From: Hydractinia symbiolongicarpus | Taxonomy: Eukaryota; Cnidaria; Hydrozoa; Anthoathecata; Hydractiniidae | Assembly (NCBI RefSeq): GCF_029227915.1 | Contig: NC_079877.1 | Location: 29,723,851 to 29,787,850 of the forward strand | Direction of reading: 5' to 3' | DNA length: 64,000 bases | Part shown: positions 23,677 to 37,273 of the stretch, piece by piece | Layout of the letters: each line of letters opens with the position of its first letter | Numbering within the stretch: position 1 is the first letter of the stretch | The notes under the pieces: model-generated | The model's database searches: none | Told to the model about the DNA's origin: nothing | Seen by the model: the letters and a program-made list of their open reading frames with translations, nothing else | Program-made: the position numbers and the translations under genes

Positions 23677-24061
23677 ACTAATCATACATGTCTGAAAAGT
23701 ACGTCGGACAAACGTTTTTATTTCCGCTTTACTATTTTGCCTGGAAAAATGCGCGAACGTTTAAAAAGGATGTATCACAAGTATCGCTTGCATGCAGGAC
23801 GGGATCACTAAAACTGCTTCACTGTGCAGGTAATTCCGCCCACAATCAGGCAAAACTCTCTAAATTGATGAAAAGTCACGGGACGAATGCACTTGCAATG
23901 GAATGGGCAGAGCTGGTTGGGTATCAACGTATTATTTTGCGTCACTTACTTATTTGAATTTTTCATACATTTTGGTCATTTTTACATGTCATCTAGTGCT
24001 TAAATACGCGTAAATACTATTTTCTCTGCACGCTTGTCGACATTATGTATTTGAAAAACCG

Positions 24062-24143
24062 GGCAGGATGGCCGAGCGGTCTAAGGCGCTGGTTTAAGGC
24101 ACCAGTCACTTCGGTGGCGCGAGTTCGAATCTCACTCCTGTCA
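24062..24143 (+). tRNA. tRNA-Leu(AAG)
   Basis: One T-stem change (CTCAC). Confidence 0.82.
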
Positions 24144-24653
24144 TCTTATATCGCATGACCGGAAATGTCCTCGGACAGAGAATATTGATTACGCTTAAAA
24201 ACTTCGTCCCCAGAAAGACGCAACTTTAGAAAAAGTATAATTAACAAGTCTTTGTCGCATTGGAGAAAAGTGTCAATTGTACCACTTGATTTTGCGGAAC
24301 ATTTCGTTTATTTTTCGAAACAGAGATCTAAAGCGTTTAAACGACAGGAGATTTGGATTTACAGCTTGTTAAGAGCGATAGTCCGAATGAAACGTTCTTA
24401 CAGTCATGTTCAACATTGTTCTTGATAATTGTATAATTTTTAACATTTAACCCACAAGAGTATAATTTTCGGCGCTTCATTATTGTACCCACGCAATGTG
24501 AACTTGTCAAAGTTTACTTGTCAACGGACAGATTTAGGACTTCGGATCTTAGGTTAATTGGTTAGAGCAAAAACTTTCCTGCTAATGTCAGCATAAGCCA
24601 TTTTTGGTTTACTTGAAATTTTTTGGGACGGGGACTTTATATCTTAAAAAGTA

Positions 24654-24735
24654 GGCATGATGGCCGAGCGGTCTAAGGCGCTGGTTTTAGGCACCAGTCA
24701 CTTTAGTGGCGCGAGTTCGAATCTCGCTCCTGTCA
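24654..24735 (+). tRNA. tRNA-Leu(TAG)
   Basis: GGCATGA gives one acceptor mismatch; variable arm CTTTAGTGG. First of five very similar units. Confidence 0.72.
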
Positions 24736-25119
24736 ACTAATCGTACATGTCTGAAAAGTACGTCGGTCAAACGTTTTTATTTCCGCTTAACTATTTTGCC
24801 TAGAAAAATGCGCGACGTTTAAAAAGGATGTATCACAAGTTTCGCTTGCATGCAGGACGAGATCGCTAAAACTGCTTGACTGTGCAGGTAATTCCGCCCA
24901 CAATCAGGCAAAACTCTCTAAATTGATGAAAAGTCACGGGACGAATACACTTGCAATGGAATGGGCAGAGCTGGTTGGGTATCAACGTATTATTTTACGT
25001 CACTTACTTATTTGAATTTTTCATACATTTCGGTCATTTTTACATGTCATCTAGTGCTTAAATACTCGTAAATACTATTTTCTCTGCACGCTCGTCGACA
25101 TTATGTATTTGAAAAACCG

Positions 25120-25201
25120 GGCAGGATGGCCGAGCGGTCTAAGGCGCTGGTTTAAGGCACCAGTCACTTCGGTGGCGCGAGTTCGAATCTCGCTCCTGTC
25201 A
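25120..25201 (+). tRNA. tRNA-Leu(AAG)
   Basis: Exact consensus. Confidence 0.92.
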
Positions 25202-25712
25202 TCTTATATCGCATGACCGGAAATGTCCTCGGGCAGAGAATATTGATTACGCTTAAAAACTTCGTCCCCAGAAAGACGCAAATTTTAGAAAAAGTATAAT
25301 TAATAAGTTTTTGTTGCATTGGGGAAAAATGTCACTTGTACCACTTGATTTTGCGGAACATTTCGTTTATTTTTCGAAACAGAGATCTAAAGCGTTTAAA
25401 CGACAGGAGATTTGGATTTACAGCTTGTTAAGAGCGATAGTCCGAATGAAACGTTCTTACAGTCATGTTCAACATTGTTCTTGATAATTGTATAATTTTT
25501 AACATTTAACCCACAAGAGTATAATTTTCGGCGCTTCATTATTGTACCCACGCAATGTGAACTTGTCAAAGTTTACTTGTCAACGGACAGATTTAGGACT
25601 TCGGATCTTAGGTTAATTGGTTAGAGCAAAAACTTTCCTGCTAATGTCAGCATAAGCCATTTTTGGTTTACTTGAAATTTTTTGGGACGGGGACTTTATA
25701 TCTTAAAAAGTA

Positions 25713-25794
25713 GGCATGATGGCCGAGCGGTCTAAGGCGCTGGTTTTAGGCACCAGTCACTTTGGTGGCGCGAGTTCGAATCTCGCTCCTGTCA
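25713..25794 (+). tRNA. tRNA-Leu(TAG)
   Basis: GGCATGA acceptor; CTTTGGTGG variable arm, which restores a pairing lost at 24654. Confidence 0.75.
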
Positions 25795-26178
25795 ACTAAT
25801 CGTATATGTCTGAAAAGTACGTCGGTCAAACGTTTTTATTTCCGCTTAACTATTTTGCCTAGAAAAATGCGCGACGTTTAAAAAGGATGTATCACAAGTT
25901 TCGCTTGCATGCAGGACGAGATCGCTAAAACTGCTTGACTGTGCAGGTAATTCCGCCCACAATCAGGCAAAACTCTCTAAATTGATGAAAAGTCACGGGA
26001 CGAATACACTTGCAATGGAATGGGCAGAGCTGGTTGGGTATCAACGTATTATTTTACGTCACTTACTTATTTGAATTTTTCATACATTTCGGTCATTTTT
26101 ACATGTCATCTAGTGCTTAAATACTCGTAAATACTATTTTCTCTGCACGCTCGTCGACATTATGTATTTGAAAAACCG

Positions 26179-26260
26179 GGCAGTATGGCCGAGCGGTCTA
26201 AGGCGCTGGTTTAAGGCACCAGTCACTTCGGTGGCGCGAGTTCGAATCTCGCTCCTGTCA
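26179..26260 (+). tRNA. tRNA-Leu(AAG)
   Basis: One acceptor change (GGCAGTA). Confidence 0.8.
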
Positions 26261-26771
26261 TCTTATATCGCATGACCGGAAATGTCCTCGGGCAGAGAAT
26301 ATTGATTACGCTTAAAAACTTCGTCCCCAGAAAGACGCAAATTTTAGAAAAAGTATAATTAATAAGTTTTTGTTGCATTGGGGAAAAATGTCACTTGTAC
26401 CACTTGATTTTGCGGAACATTTCGTTTATTTTTTGAAACAGAGATCTAAAGCGTTTAAACGACAGGAGATTTGGATTTACAGCTTGTTAAGAGCGATAGT
26501 CCGAATGAAACGTTCTTACAGTCATGTTCAACATTGTTCTTGATAATTGTATAATTTTTAACATTTAACCCACAAGAGTATAATTTTCGGCGCTTCATTA
26601 TTGTACCCACGCAATGTGAACTTGTCAAAGTTTACTTGTCAACGGACAGATTTAGGACTTCGGATCTTAGGTTAATTGGTTAGAGCAAAAACTTTCCTGC
26701 TAATGTCAGCATAAGCCATTTTTGGTTTACTTGAAATTTTTTGGGACGGGGACTTTATATCTTAAAAAGTA

Positions 26772-26853
26772 GGCATGATGGCCGAGCGGTCTAAGGCGCT
26801 GGTTTTAGGCACCAGTCACTTTGGTGGCGCGAGTTCGAATCTCGCTCCTGTCA
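26772..26853 (+). tRNA. tRNA-Leu(TAG)
   Basis: Same form as 25713. Confidence 0.75.
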
Positions 26854-27237
26854 ACTAATCGTACATGTCTGAAAAGTACGTCGGTCAAACGTTTTTATTT
26901 CCGCTTAACTATTTTGCCTAGAAAAATGCGCGACGTTTAAAAAGGATGTATCACAAGTTTCGCTTGCATGCAGGACGAGATCGCTAAAACTGCTTGACTG
27001 TGCAGGTAATTCCGACCACAATCAGGCAAAACTCTCTAAATTGATGAAAAGTCACGGGACGAATACACTTGCAATGGAATGGGCAGAGCTGGTTGGGTAT
27101 CAACGTATTATTTTACGTCACTTACTTATTTGAATTTTTCATACATTTCGGTCATTTTTACATGTCATCTAGTGCTTAAATACTCGTAAATACTATTTTC
27201 TCTGCACGCTCGTCGACATTATGTATTTGAAAAACCG

Positions 27238-27319
27238 GGCAGGATGGCCGAGCGGTCTAAGGCGCTGGTTTAAGGCACCAGTCACTTCGGTGGCGCGAGT
27301 TCGAATCTCGCTCCTGTCA
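27238..27319 (+). tRNA. tRNA-Leu(AAG)
   Basis: Exact consensus. Confidence 0.92.
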
Positions 27320-27830
27320 TCTTATATCGCATGACCGGAAATGTCCTCGGGCAGAGAATATTGATTACGCTTAAAAACTTCGTCCCCAGAAAGACGCAAA
27401 TTTTAGAAAAAGTATAATTAATAAGTTTTTGTTGCATTGGGGAAAAATGTCACTTGTACCACTTGATTTTGCGGAAAATTGCGTTTATTTTCCGAAACAG
27501 AGATCTAAAGCGTTTAAACGACGGGAGATTTGGATTTACAGCTTGTTAAGAGCGATAGTCCGAATGAAACGGTCTTACAGTGATGTTCAACATTTTTCTT
27601 GATAATTGCATAATATTTAACATTTAACCCACAAGAGTACAATTTTCGGCGTTTCATTATTTTACCCACGCAATGTGAACTTGTCAAAGTTTACTTGTCA
27701 ACGGACAGATTTAGGACTTCGGATCTTAGGTTAATTGGTTAGAGCAAAAACTTTCCTGCTAATGTCAGCATAAGCCATTTTTGGTTTACTTGAAATTTTT
27801 TGGGACGGGGACTTTATATCTTAAAAAGTA

Positions 27831-27912
27831 GGCATGATGGCCGAGCGGTCTAAGGCGCTGGTTTTAGGCACCAGTCACTTTGGTGGCGCGAGTTCGAATC
27901 TCGCTCCTGTCA
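27831..27912 (+). tRNA. tRNA-Leu(TAG)
   Basis: Same form as 25713. Confidence 0.75.
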
Positions 27913-28296
27913 ACTAATCGTACATGTCTGAAAAGTACGTCGGTCAAACGTTTTTATTTCCGCTTAACTATTTTGCCTAGAAAAATGCGCGACGTTTAAA
28001 AAGGATGTATCACAAGTTTCGCTTGCATGCAGGACGAGATCGCTAAAACTGCTTGACTGTGCAGGTAATTCCGCCCACAATCAGGCAAAACTCTCTAAAT
28101 TGATGAAAAGTCACGGGACGAATACACTTGCAATGGAATGGGCAGAGCTGGTTGGGTATCAACGTATTATTTTACGTCACTTACTTATTTGAATTTTTCA
28201 TACATTTCGATCATTTTTACATGTCATCTAGTGCTTAAATACTCGTAAATACTATTTTCTCTGCACGCTCGTCGACATTATGTATTTGAAAAACCG

Positions 28297-28378
28297 GGCA
28301 GGATGGCCGAGCGGTCTAAGGCGCTGGTTTAAGGCACCAGTCACTTCGGTGGCGCGAGTTCGAATCTCGCTCCTGTCA
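28297..28378 (+). tRNA. tRNA-Leu(AAG)
   Basis: Exact consensus. Confidence 0.92.
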
Positions 28379-28889
28379 TCTTATATCACATGACCGGAAA
28401 TGTCCTCGGGCAGAGAATATTGATTACGCTTAAAAACTTCGTCCCCAGAAAGACGCAAATTTTAGAAAAAGTATAATTAATAAGTTTTTGTTGCATTGGG
28501 GAAAAATGTCACTTGTACCACTTGATTTTGCGGAAAATTGCGTTTATTTTCCGAAACAGAGATCTAAAGCGTTTAAACGACGGGAGATTTGGATTTACAG
28601 CTTGTTAAGAGCGATAGTCCGAATGAAACGTTCTTACAGTCATGTGCAACATTTTTCTTGATAATTGTATAATTTTTAACATTTAACCCACAAGAGTATA
28701 ATTTTCGGCGCTTCATTATTGTACCCACGCAATGTGAACTTGTCAAAGTTTACTTGTCAACGGACAGATTTAGGACTTCGGATCTTAGGTTAATTGGTTA
28801 GAGCAAAAACTTTCCTGCTAATGTCAGCATAAGCCATTTTTGGTTTACTTGAACTTTTTTGGGACGGGGACTTTATATCTTAAAAAGTA

Positions 28890-28971
28890 GGCATGATGGC
28901 CGAGCGGTCTAAGGCGCTGGTTTTAGGCACCAGTCACTTTGGTGGCGCGAGTTCGAATCTCGCTCCTGTCA
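28890..28971 (+). tRNA. tRNA-Leu(TAG)
   Basis: Same form as 25713; last of the near-identical run. Confidence 0.75.
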
Positions 28972-29356
28972 ACTAATCATACATGTCTGAAAAGTACGTC
29001 TGTCAAACGTTTTTATTTCCGCTTAACTATTTTGCCTAGAAAAATGCGCGAACGTTTAAAAAGGATGTATCACAAGTTTCGCTTGCATGCAGGACCGGAT
29101 CGCTCAAACTTCTTGACTGTGCAGGTAATTCCGCCCACAATCAGGCAAAACTCTCTTAATTGATGAAGAGTTACGGGACGAATGAACTTGCAATGGAATG
29201 TGCAGAGCTGGTTGGGTATCAACGTATTATTTTGCGTCACTTACTTATTTGAATTTTTCATACATTTTGGTCATTTTTACATGTCATCTAGTGCTTAAAT
29301 ACGCGTAAATACTATTTTCTCTGCACGCTTGTCGACATTATGTATTTGAAAAACCG

Positions 29357-29438
29357 GGCAGGATGGCCGAGCGGTCTAAGGTGCTGGTTTAAGGCACCAG
29401 TCACTTCGGTGGCGCGAGTTCGAATCTCGCTCCTGTCA
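29357..29438 (+). tRNA. tRNA-Leu(AAG)
   Basis: One change, AAGGTGCTGG. Confidence 0.85.
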
Positions 29439-29926
29439 TCTTATATCGAAGAGAATATTGATTACGCTTAAGAACTTCGTCCCCAGAAAGACCAAATTTG
29501 AGAAAAAGTATAATTAATAAGTGTTTGTCGCATTGGGGAAAAATGTCACTTGTACCACTTGATTTTGCGGAAAATTTCGTTTATTTTAGGAAATAGAGAT
29601 CTAAAGCGTTTAAACGACAGGAGATTTGGATTTACAGCTTGTTAAGAGCGATAGTCCGAATGAAATGGTCTTACAGTCATGTTAAACATTTTTCTTGATA
29701 ATTGCATAATATTTAACATTTAACCCACAAGAGTATAATTTTCGGCGTTTGATTATTTTACCTACGCAATGTGAACTTGTCAAAGTTTACTTGTCAAGGG
29801 ACAGACTTAGGACGTTGGATCTTAAGTTAATTGGTCAGAGCAAAAACCTTCCTGCTAATGTCAGAATAAACCATTTTTGGTTTACTTGAACTTTTTTGGG
29901 ACGGGGATTTTATATCTTAAAAAAAA

Positions 29927-30008
29927 GGCAGGATGGCCCAGAGGTCTAAGGTGCTGGTTTTAGGCACCTGTCACTTCTGTGGCGCGAGTTCGAATCTCGC
30001 TCCTGTCA
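29927..30008 (+). tRNA. tRNA-Leu(TAG), variant
   Basis: GGCCCAGAGG D arm, AAGGTGC, CACCTGTC giving an anticodon-stem mismatch, CTTCTGTGG variable arm. Confidence 0.62.
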
Positions 30009-30393
30009 ACTAATCATACATGTCTGAAAAGTACGTCGGACAAACGTTTTTATTTTCGCTTAACCATTTTGCCTAGAAAAATGCGCGAACGTTTAAGAAG
30101 GATGTATCACAAGTTTCGCTTGCATGCAGGACAGGATCGCTAAAACTGCTTGACTGTGCAGGTAATTCCGCCCACAATCAGGCAAAACTCTCTAAATTGA
30201 TGAAAAGTCACGGGACGAATACACTTGCAATGGAATGGGCAGAGCTGGTTGGGTATCAACGTATTATTTTACGTCACTTACTTATTTGAATTTTTCATAC
30301 ATTTCGGTCATTTTTACATGTCATCTAGTGCTTAAATACTCGTAAATACTATTTTCTCTGCACGCTCGTCGACATTATGTATTTGAAAAACCG

Positions 30394-30475
30394 GGCAGGA
30401 TGGCCGAGCGGTCTAAGGCGCTGGTTTAAGGCACCAGTCACTTCGGTGGCGCGAGTTCGAATCTCGCTCCTGTCA
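30394..30475 (+). tRNA. tRNA-Leu(AAG)
   Basis: Exact consensus. Confidence 0.92.
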
Positions 30476-30986
30476 TCTTATATCGCATGACCGGAAATGT
30501 CCTCGGGCAGAGAATATTGATTACGCTTAAAAACTTCGTCCCCAGAAAGACGCAAATTTGAGAAAAAGTATAATTAATAAGTCTTTGTTGCATTGGGGAA
30601 AAATGTCACTTGTACCACTTGATTTTGCGGAAAATTGCGTTTATTTTCCGAAACAGAGATCTAAAGCGTTTAAACGACGGGAGATTTGGATTTACAGCTT
30701 GTTAAGAGCGATAGTCCGAATGAAACGGTCTTACAGTGATGTTCAACATTTTTCTTGATAATTGCATAATATTTAACATTTAACCCACAAGAGTACAATT
30801 TTCGGCGTTTCATTATTTTACCCACGCAATGTGAACTTGTCAAAGCTTACTTGTCAAAGGACAGACTTAGGACTTCGGATCTTAGGTTATTTGGTTAGAG
30901 CAAAAACCTTCCTGCTAATATCAGAATAAGCCATTTTTGGTTTACTTGAACTTTTTTGGGACAGGGATTTTATATCTTAAAAAGAA

Positions 30987-31068
30987 GGCAGGATGGCCGA
31001 GCGGTCTAAGGCGCTGGTTTTAGGCACCAGTCACTTCGGTGGTGCGAGTTTGAATCTCGCTCCTGTCA
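30987..31068 (+). tRNA. tRNA-Leu(TAG)
   Basis: T arm GTGCGAG-TTTGAAT; B-box core altered to GTTTGAATC. Confidence 0.75.
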
Positions 31069-31453
31069 ACTAATCATACATGTCGGAAAAGTACGTCGGA
31101 CAAACGTTTTTATTTCCGCTTAACTATTTTGCCTGGAAAAATGCGCGAACGTTTAAAAAGGATGTGTCACAAGTTTCGCTTGCATGCAGGACGGGATCAC
31201 TAAAACTGCTTGACTGTGCAGGTAATTCCGCCCACAATCAGGCAAAACTCTCTAAATTGATGAAAAGTCACGGGACGAATGCACTTGCAATGGAATGGGC
31301 AGAGCTGGTTTGGTATCAACGTATTATTTTGCGTCACTTACTTATTTGAATTTTTCATACATTTTGGTCATTTTTACATGTCATCTAGTGCTTAAATACG
31401 CGTAAATACTATTTTCTCTGCACGCTTGTCGACATTATGTATTTGAAAAACCG

Positions 31454-31535
31454 GGCAGGATGGCCGAGCGGTCTAAGGCGCTGGTTTAAGGCACCAGTCA
31501 CTTCGGTGGCGCGAGTTCGAATCTCGCTTCTGTCA
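31454..31535 (+). tRNA. tRNA-Leu(AAG)
   Basis: One acceptor change (CGCTTCTGTC). Confidence 0.82.
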
Positions 31536-31975
31536 TCTTATATCGCAGAGAATATTGATTACGCTTAAAAACTTCGAAAACTTGGGGAAAAATGTCACTT
31601 GTACCACTTGATTTTGCGGAAAATTTCGTTTATTTTAGGAAATAGAGATCTAAAGCGTTTAAACGACAGGAGATTTGGATTTACAGCTTGTTAAGAGCGA
31701 TAGTCCGAATGAAATGGTCTTACAGTCATGTTAAACATTTTTCTTGATAATTGAATAATATTTAACATTTAACCCACAAGAGTATAATTTTCGGCGTTTG
31801 ATTATTGTACCTACGCAATGTGAACTTGTCAAAGTTTACTTGTCAAGGGACAGACTTAGGACGTTGGATCTTAAGTTAATTGGTCAAAGCAAAAACCTTC
31901 CTGCTAATGTCAGAATAAACCATTTTTGGTTTACTTGAACTTTTTTGGGACGGGGATTTTATATCTTAAAAATAA

Positions 31976-32057
31976 GGCAGGATGGCCCAGAGGTATAAGG
32001 TGCTGGTTTTAGGCACCTGTCACTTCTGTGGCGCGAGTTCGAATCTCGCTCCTGTCA
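31976..32057 (+). tRNA. tRNA-Leu(TAG), variant
   Basis: As 29927 with one more D-loop change (GAGGTATAAGG). The unit upstream has a spacer deletion near 31575. Confidence 0.6.
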
Positions 32058-32442
32058 ACTAATCATACATGTCTGAAAAGTACGTCGGACAAACGTTTTT
32101 ATTTTCGCTTAACCATTTTGCCTAGAAAAATGCGCGAACGTTTAAGAAGGATGTATCACAAGTTTCGCTTGCATGCAGGACAGGATCGCTAAAACTGCTT
32201 GACTGTGCAGGTATTTCCGCCCACAATCAGGCAAAACTCTCTAAATTGATGAAAAGTCATGGGACGAATACACTTGCAATGAAATGTGCAGAGCTGGTTG
32301 GGTATCAACGTATTATTTTGCGTCACTTACTTATTTGAATTTTTCATATATTTCGGTCATTTTTACATGTCATCTAGTGCATAAATACGCGAAAATACTA
32401 TTTTCTTTGCACTCTCCTCGACATTATGTATTTGAAAAACCG

Positions 32443-32524
32443 GGCAGGATGGCCGATCGGTCTAAGGCGCTGGTTTAAGGCACCAGTCACTTCGGTGGCG
32501 CGAGTTCGAATCTCGCTCCTGTCA
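32443..32524 (+). tRNA. tRNA-Leu(AAG)
   Basis: One D-arm change (CCGATCGG). Confidence 0.82.
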
Positions 32525-33035
32525 TCTTATATCGCATGACCGGAAATGTCCTCGGACAGAGAATATTGATTAAGCTTAAAAACTTCGTCCCCAGAAAGAC
32601 GCAAATTTTAGAAAAAGTATAATAAACAAGTCTTTGTCGCATTGGGGAAAAGTGTCACTTGTACCACTTGATTTTGCGGAAAATTTCGTTTATTTTTCGA
32701 AACAGAGATCTAGAGCGTTTAAACGACAGGAGATTTGGAATTACAGCTTGTTAAGAGCGATAGTCTGAATGAAACGTTCTTACAGTCATGTTCAACATTT
32801 TTCTTGATAGTTGCATAATTTTTAACATTTAACCCACAAGAGTATAATTTTCGGCGCTTCATTATTGTACCCACGCAATGTGAACTTGTCCAAGTTTACT
32901 TGTCAACGGACAGACTTAGGACTTCGGATCTTAGGTTAATTGGTTAGATCAAAAACTTTCCTGCTAATGTCAGCATAAGCCATTTTTGGTTTACTTGAAC
33001 TTTTTTGGGACGGGGACTTTATATCTTAAAAAGTA

Positions 33036-33117
33036 GGCAGGATGGCCGAGCGGTCTAAGGCGCTGGTTTTAGGCACCAGTCACTTTGGTGGCACGAGTTC
33101 GAATCTCGCTCCTGTCA
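33036..33117 (+). tRNA. tRNA-Leu(TAG)
   Basis: CTTTGGTGG variable arm and GCACGAG T stem. Confidence 0.78.
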
Positions 33118-33502
33118 ATTAATCATACATGTCTGAAAAGTACGTCGCTCAAACGTTTTTATTTCCGCTTAACTATTTTGCCTGGAAAAATGCGCGAACG
33201 TTTAAAAAGGATGTATCACAAGTTTTGCTTGCATGCAGGACGGGATCGCTAAAACTGCTTGACTGTGCAGGTATTTCCGCCCACAATCAGGCAAAACTCT
33301 CTAAATTGATGAAAAGTCACGGGACGAATGCACTTGCAATGGAATGGGCAGAGCTGGTTGGGTTTCAACGTATTATTTTGCGTCACTTACTTATTTGAAT
33401 TTTTCATACATTTTGGTGATTTTTACATGTCATCTAGTGCTTAAATACGCGTAAATACTATTTTCTCTGCACGCTTGTCAACATTATGTATTTAAAAAAC
33501 CG

Positions 33503-33584
33503 GGCAGGATGGCCGAGCGGTCTAAAGCGCTGGTTTAAGGCACCAGTCACTTCGGTGGCGCGAGTTCGAATCTCGCTCCTGTCA
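33503..33584 (+). tRNA. tRNA-Leu(AAG)
   Basis: One change, TAAAGCGC. Confidence 0.85.
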
Positions 33585-34094
33585 TCTTATATCGCATGAC
33601 CGGAAATGTCCTCGGACAGAGAATATTGATTACGCTTAAAAACTTCGTCCCCAGAAAGACGCAACTTTAGAAAAAGTATAATTAACAAGTCTTTGTCGCA
33701 TTGGGGAAAAGTGTCAATTGTACCACTTGATTTTGCGGAAAATTTCGTTTATTTTTCGAAACAGAGATCTAAAGCGTTTAAACGACAGGAGATTTGGATT
33801 TACAGCTTGTTAAGAGCGATAGTCCGAATGAAACGTTCTTACAGTCATGTTCAACATTTTTCTTGATAATTGCATAATTTTTAACATTTAACCCACAAGA
33901 GTATAATTTTCGGCGTTTCATTATTGTACCCACGCAATGTGAACTTGTCAAAGCTTACTTGTCAAGGGACAGACTTAGCACTTCGGATCTTAGGTTAATT
34001 GGTTAGAGCAAAAACTTTCCTGCTAATGTCAGCATAAGCCATTTTTGGTTTACTTGAACTTTTTTGGGACAGGGATTTTATATCTTAAAAAGAA

Positions 34095-34176
34095 GGCAGG
34101 ATGGCCGAGCGGTCTAAGGCGCTGGTTTTAGGCACCAGTCACTTCGGTGGTGCGAGTTTGAATCTCGCTCCTGTCA
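34095..34176 (+). tRNA. tRNA-Leu(TAG)
   Basis: Same form as 30987. Confidence 0.75.
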
Positions 34177-34561
34177 ACTAATCATACATGTCTGAAAAGT
34201 ACGTCGGACAAACGTTTTTATTTCCGCTTAACTATTTTGCCTGGAAAAATGCGCGAACGTTTAAAAAGGATGTATCACAAGTTTCGCTTGCATGCAGGAC
34301 GGGATCACTAAAACTGCTTGACTGTGCAGGTAATTCCGCCCACAATCAGGCAAAACTCTCTAAATTGATGAAAAGTCACGGGACGAATGCACTTGCAATG
34401 GAATGGGCAGAGCTGGTTGGGTATCAACGTATTATTTTGCGTCACTTACTTATTTGAATTTTTCATACATTTTGGTCATTTTTACATGTCATCTAGTGCT
34501 TAAATACGCGTAAATACTATTTTCTCTGCACGCTTGTCGACATTATGTATTTGAAAAACCG

Positions 34562-34643
34562 GGCAGGATGGCCGAGCGGTCTAAGGCGCTGGTTTAAGGC
34601 ACCAGTCACTTCGGTGGCGCGAGTTCGAATCTCGCTCCTGTCA
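34562..34643 (+). tRNA. tRNA-Leu(AAG)
   Basis: Exact consensus. Confidence 0.92.
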
Positions 34644-35153
34644 TCTTATATCGCATGACCGGAAATGTCCTCGGACAGAGAATATTGATTACGCTTAAAA
34701 ACTTCTTCCCCAGAAAGACGCAACTTTAGAAAAAGTATAGTTAACAAGTCTTTGTCGCATTGGAGAAAAGTGTCAATTGTACCACTTGATTTTGCGGAAA
34801 ATTTCGTTTATTTTTCGAAACAGAGATCTAAAGCGTTTAAACGACAGGAGATTTGGATTTAGCGCTTGTTAAGAGCGATAGTCCGAATGAAACGTTCTTA
34901 CAGTCATGTTCAACATTTTTCTTGATAATTGTATAATTTTTAACATTTAACCCACAAGAGTATAATTTTCGGCGCTTCATTATTGTACCCACGCAATGTG
35001 AACTTGTCAAAGTTTACTTGTCAACGGACAGATTTAGGACTTCGGATCTTAGGTTAATTGGTTAGAGCAAAAACTTTCCTGCTAATGTCAACATAAGCCA
35101 TTTTTGGTTTACTTGAACATTTTTGGGACAGGGACTTTATATCTTAAGAAGTA

Positions 35154-35235
35154 GGCATGATGGCCGAGCGGTCTAAGGCGCTGGTTTTAGGCACCAGTCA
35201 CTTCGGTGGTGCGAGTTTGAATCTCGCTCCTGTCA
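35154..35235 (+). tRNA. tRNA-Leu(TAG)
   Basis: GGCATGA acceptor (one mismatch) with the GTGCGAG-TTTGAAT T arm. Confidence 0.68.
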
Positions 35236-35619
35236 ACTAATCATACATGTCTGAAAAGTACGTCGGACAAACGTTTTTATTTCCGCTTAACTATTTTGCC
35301 TGGAAAAATGCGCGAACGTTTAAAAAGGATGTATCACAAGTTTCGCTTGCATGCAGGACGGGATCACTAAAACTGCTTGACTGTGCAGGTAATTCCGCCC
35401 ACAATCAGGCAAAACTCTCTTAATTGATGAAGAGTTCGGGACGAATGAACTTGCAATGGAATGTGCAGAGCTGGTTGGGTATCAACGTATTATTTTGCGT
35501 CACTTACTTATTTGAATTTTTCATACATTTTGGTCATTTTTACATGTCATCTAGTGCTTAAATACGCGTAAATACTATTTTCTCTGCACGCTTGTCGACA
35601 TTATGTATTTGAAAAACCG

Positions 35620-35701
35620 GGCAGGATGGCCGAGCGGTCTAAGGCGCTGGTTTAAGGCACCAGTCACTTCGGTGGCGCGAGTTCGAATCTCGCTCCTGTC
35701 A
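35620..35701 (+). tRNA. tRNA-Leu(AAG)
   Basis: Exact consensus. Confidence 0.92.
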
Positions 35702-36212
35702 TCTTATATCGCATGACCGGAAATGTCCTCGGACAGAGAATATTGATTACGCTTAAAAACTTCGTCCCCAGAAAGACGCAAATTTTAGAAAAAGCATAAT
35801 TAACAAGTCTTTGTCGCATTGGGGAAAAGTGTCACTTGTACCACTTGATTTTGCGGAAAATTTCGTTTATTTTTCGAAACAGAGATCTAGAGCGTTTAAA
35901 CGACAGGAGATTTGGAATTACAGCTTGTTAAGAGCGATAGTCTGAATGAAACGTTCTTACAGTCATGTTCAACATTTTTCTTGATAATTGCATAATTTCT
36001 AACATTTAACCCACAAGAGTATAATTTTCGGCGCTTCATTATTGTACCCACGCAATGTGAACTTGTCAAAGTTTACTTGTCAACGGACAGACTTAGGACT
36101 TCGGATCTTAGGTTAATTGGTTAGATCAAAAACTTTCCTGCTAATGTCAGCATAAGCCATTTTTGGTTTACTTGAACTTTTTTGGGACGGGGACTTTATA
36201 TCTTAAAAAGTA

Positions 36213-36294
36213 GGCAGGATGGCCGAGCGGTCTAAGGCGCTGGTTTTAGGCACCAGTCACTTTGGTGGCACGAGTTCGAATCTCGCTCCTGTCA
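36213..36294 (+). tRNA. tRNA-Leu(TAG)
   Basis: Same form as 33036. Confidence 0.78.
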
Positions 36295-36679
36295 ACTAAT
36301 CATACATGTCTGAAAAGTACGTCGCTCAAACGTTTTTATTTCCGCTTAACTATTTTGCCTGGAAAAATGCGCGAACGTTTAAAAAGGATGTATCACAAGT
36401 TTTGCTTGCATGCAGGACGGGATCGCTAAAACTGCTTGACTGTGCAGGTAATTCTGCCCACAATCAGGCAAAACTCTCTAAATTGATAAAAATTCCCGGG
36501 ACGAATGCACTTGCAATGGAATGGGCAGAGCTGGTTGGGTATCAACGTATTATTTTGCGTCACTTACTTATTTGAATTTTTCATGCATTTTGGTCATTTT
36601 TACATGTCATCTAGTGCTTAAATACGCGTAAATACTATTTTCTCTGCACGCTTGTCGACATTATGTATTTGAAAAACCG

Positions 36680-36761
36680 GGCAGGATGGCCGAGCGGTCT
36701 AAGGCGCTGGTTTAAGGCACCAGTCACTTCGGTGGCGCGAGTTCGAATCTCGCTCCTGTCA
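36680..36761 (+). tRNA. tRNA-Leu(AAG)
   Basis: Exact consensus. Confidence 0.92.
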
Positions 36762-37273
36762 TCTTATATGGCATGACTGGAAATGTCCTCAGAGAGAGAA
36801 TATTGATTACGCGTAAAAACTTCGTCCCCAGAAAGCCGAAAATTTTAGAAAAAGTATAATTAACAAGTCTTTGTCGCATTGGGGAAAAATGTCACTTGTA
36901 CCACTTGATTTTGCGGAAAATTTCGTTTATTTTGCGAAACAGAGATCTAAAGTGTTTAAACGGCAGAAGATTTGGATTTACAGCTTGTTAAGAGCGATAG
37001 TCCGAATGAAACGGTCTTACAGTCATGTTCAACATTTTTCTTGATAATTGCATAATATTTAACATTTAACCCACAAGAGTATAATTTTCGGCGTTTCATT
37101 ATTGTACCCACGCAATGTGAACTTGTCAAAGTTTACTTGTCAAGGGACAGACTTAGGACTTCGGATCTTAGGTTGATTGGTTAGAGCAAAAACTTTCCTG
37201 CTAATGTCAGAATAAGCCATTTTTGGTTTACTTGAACTTTTTTGGGACGGGGATTTTATATTTTAAAAAAAAA

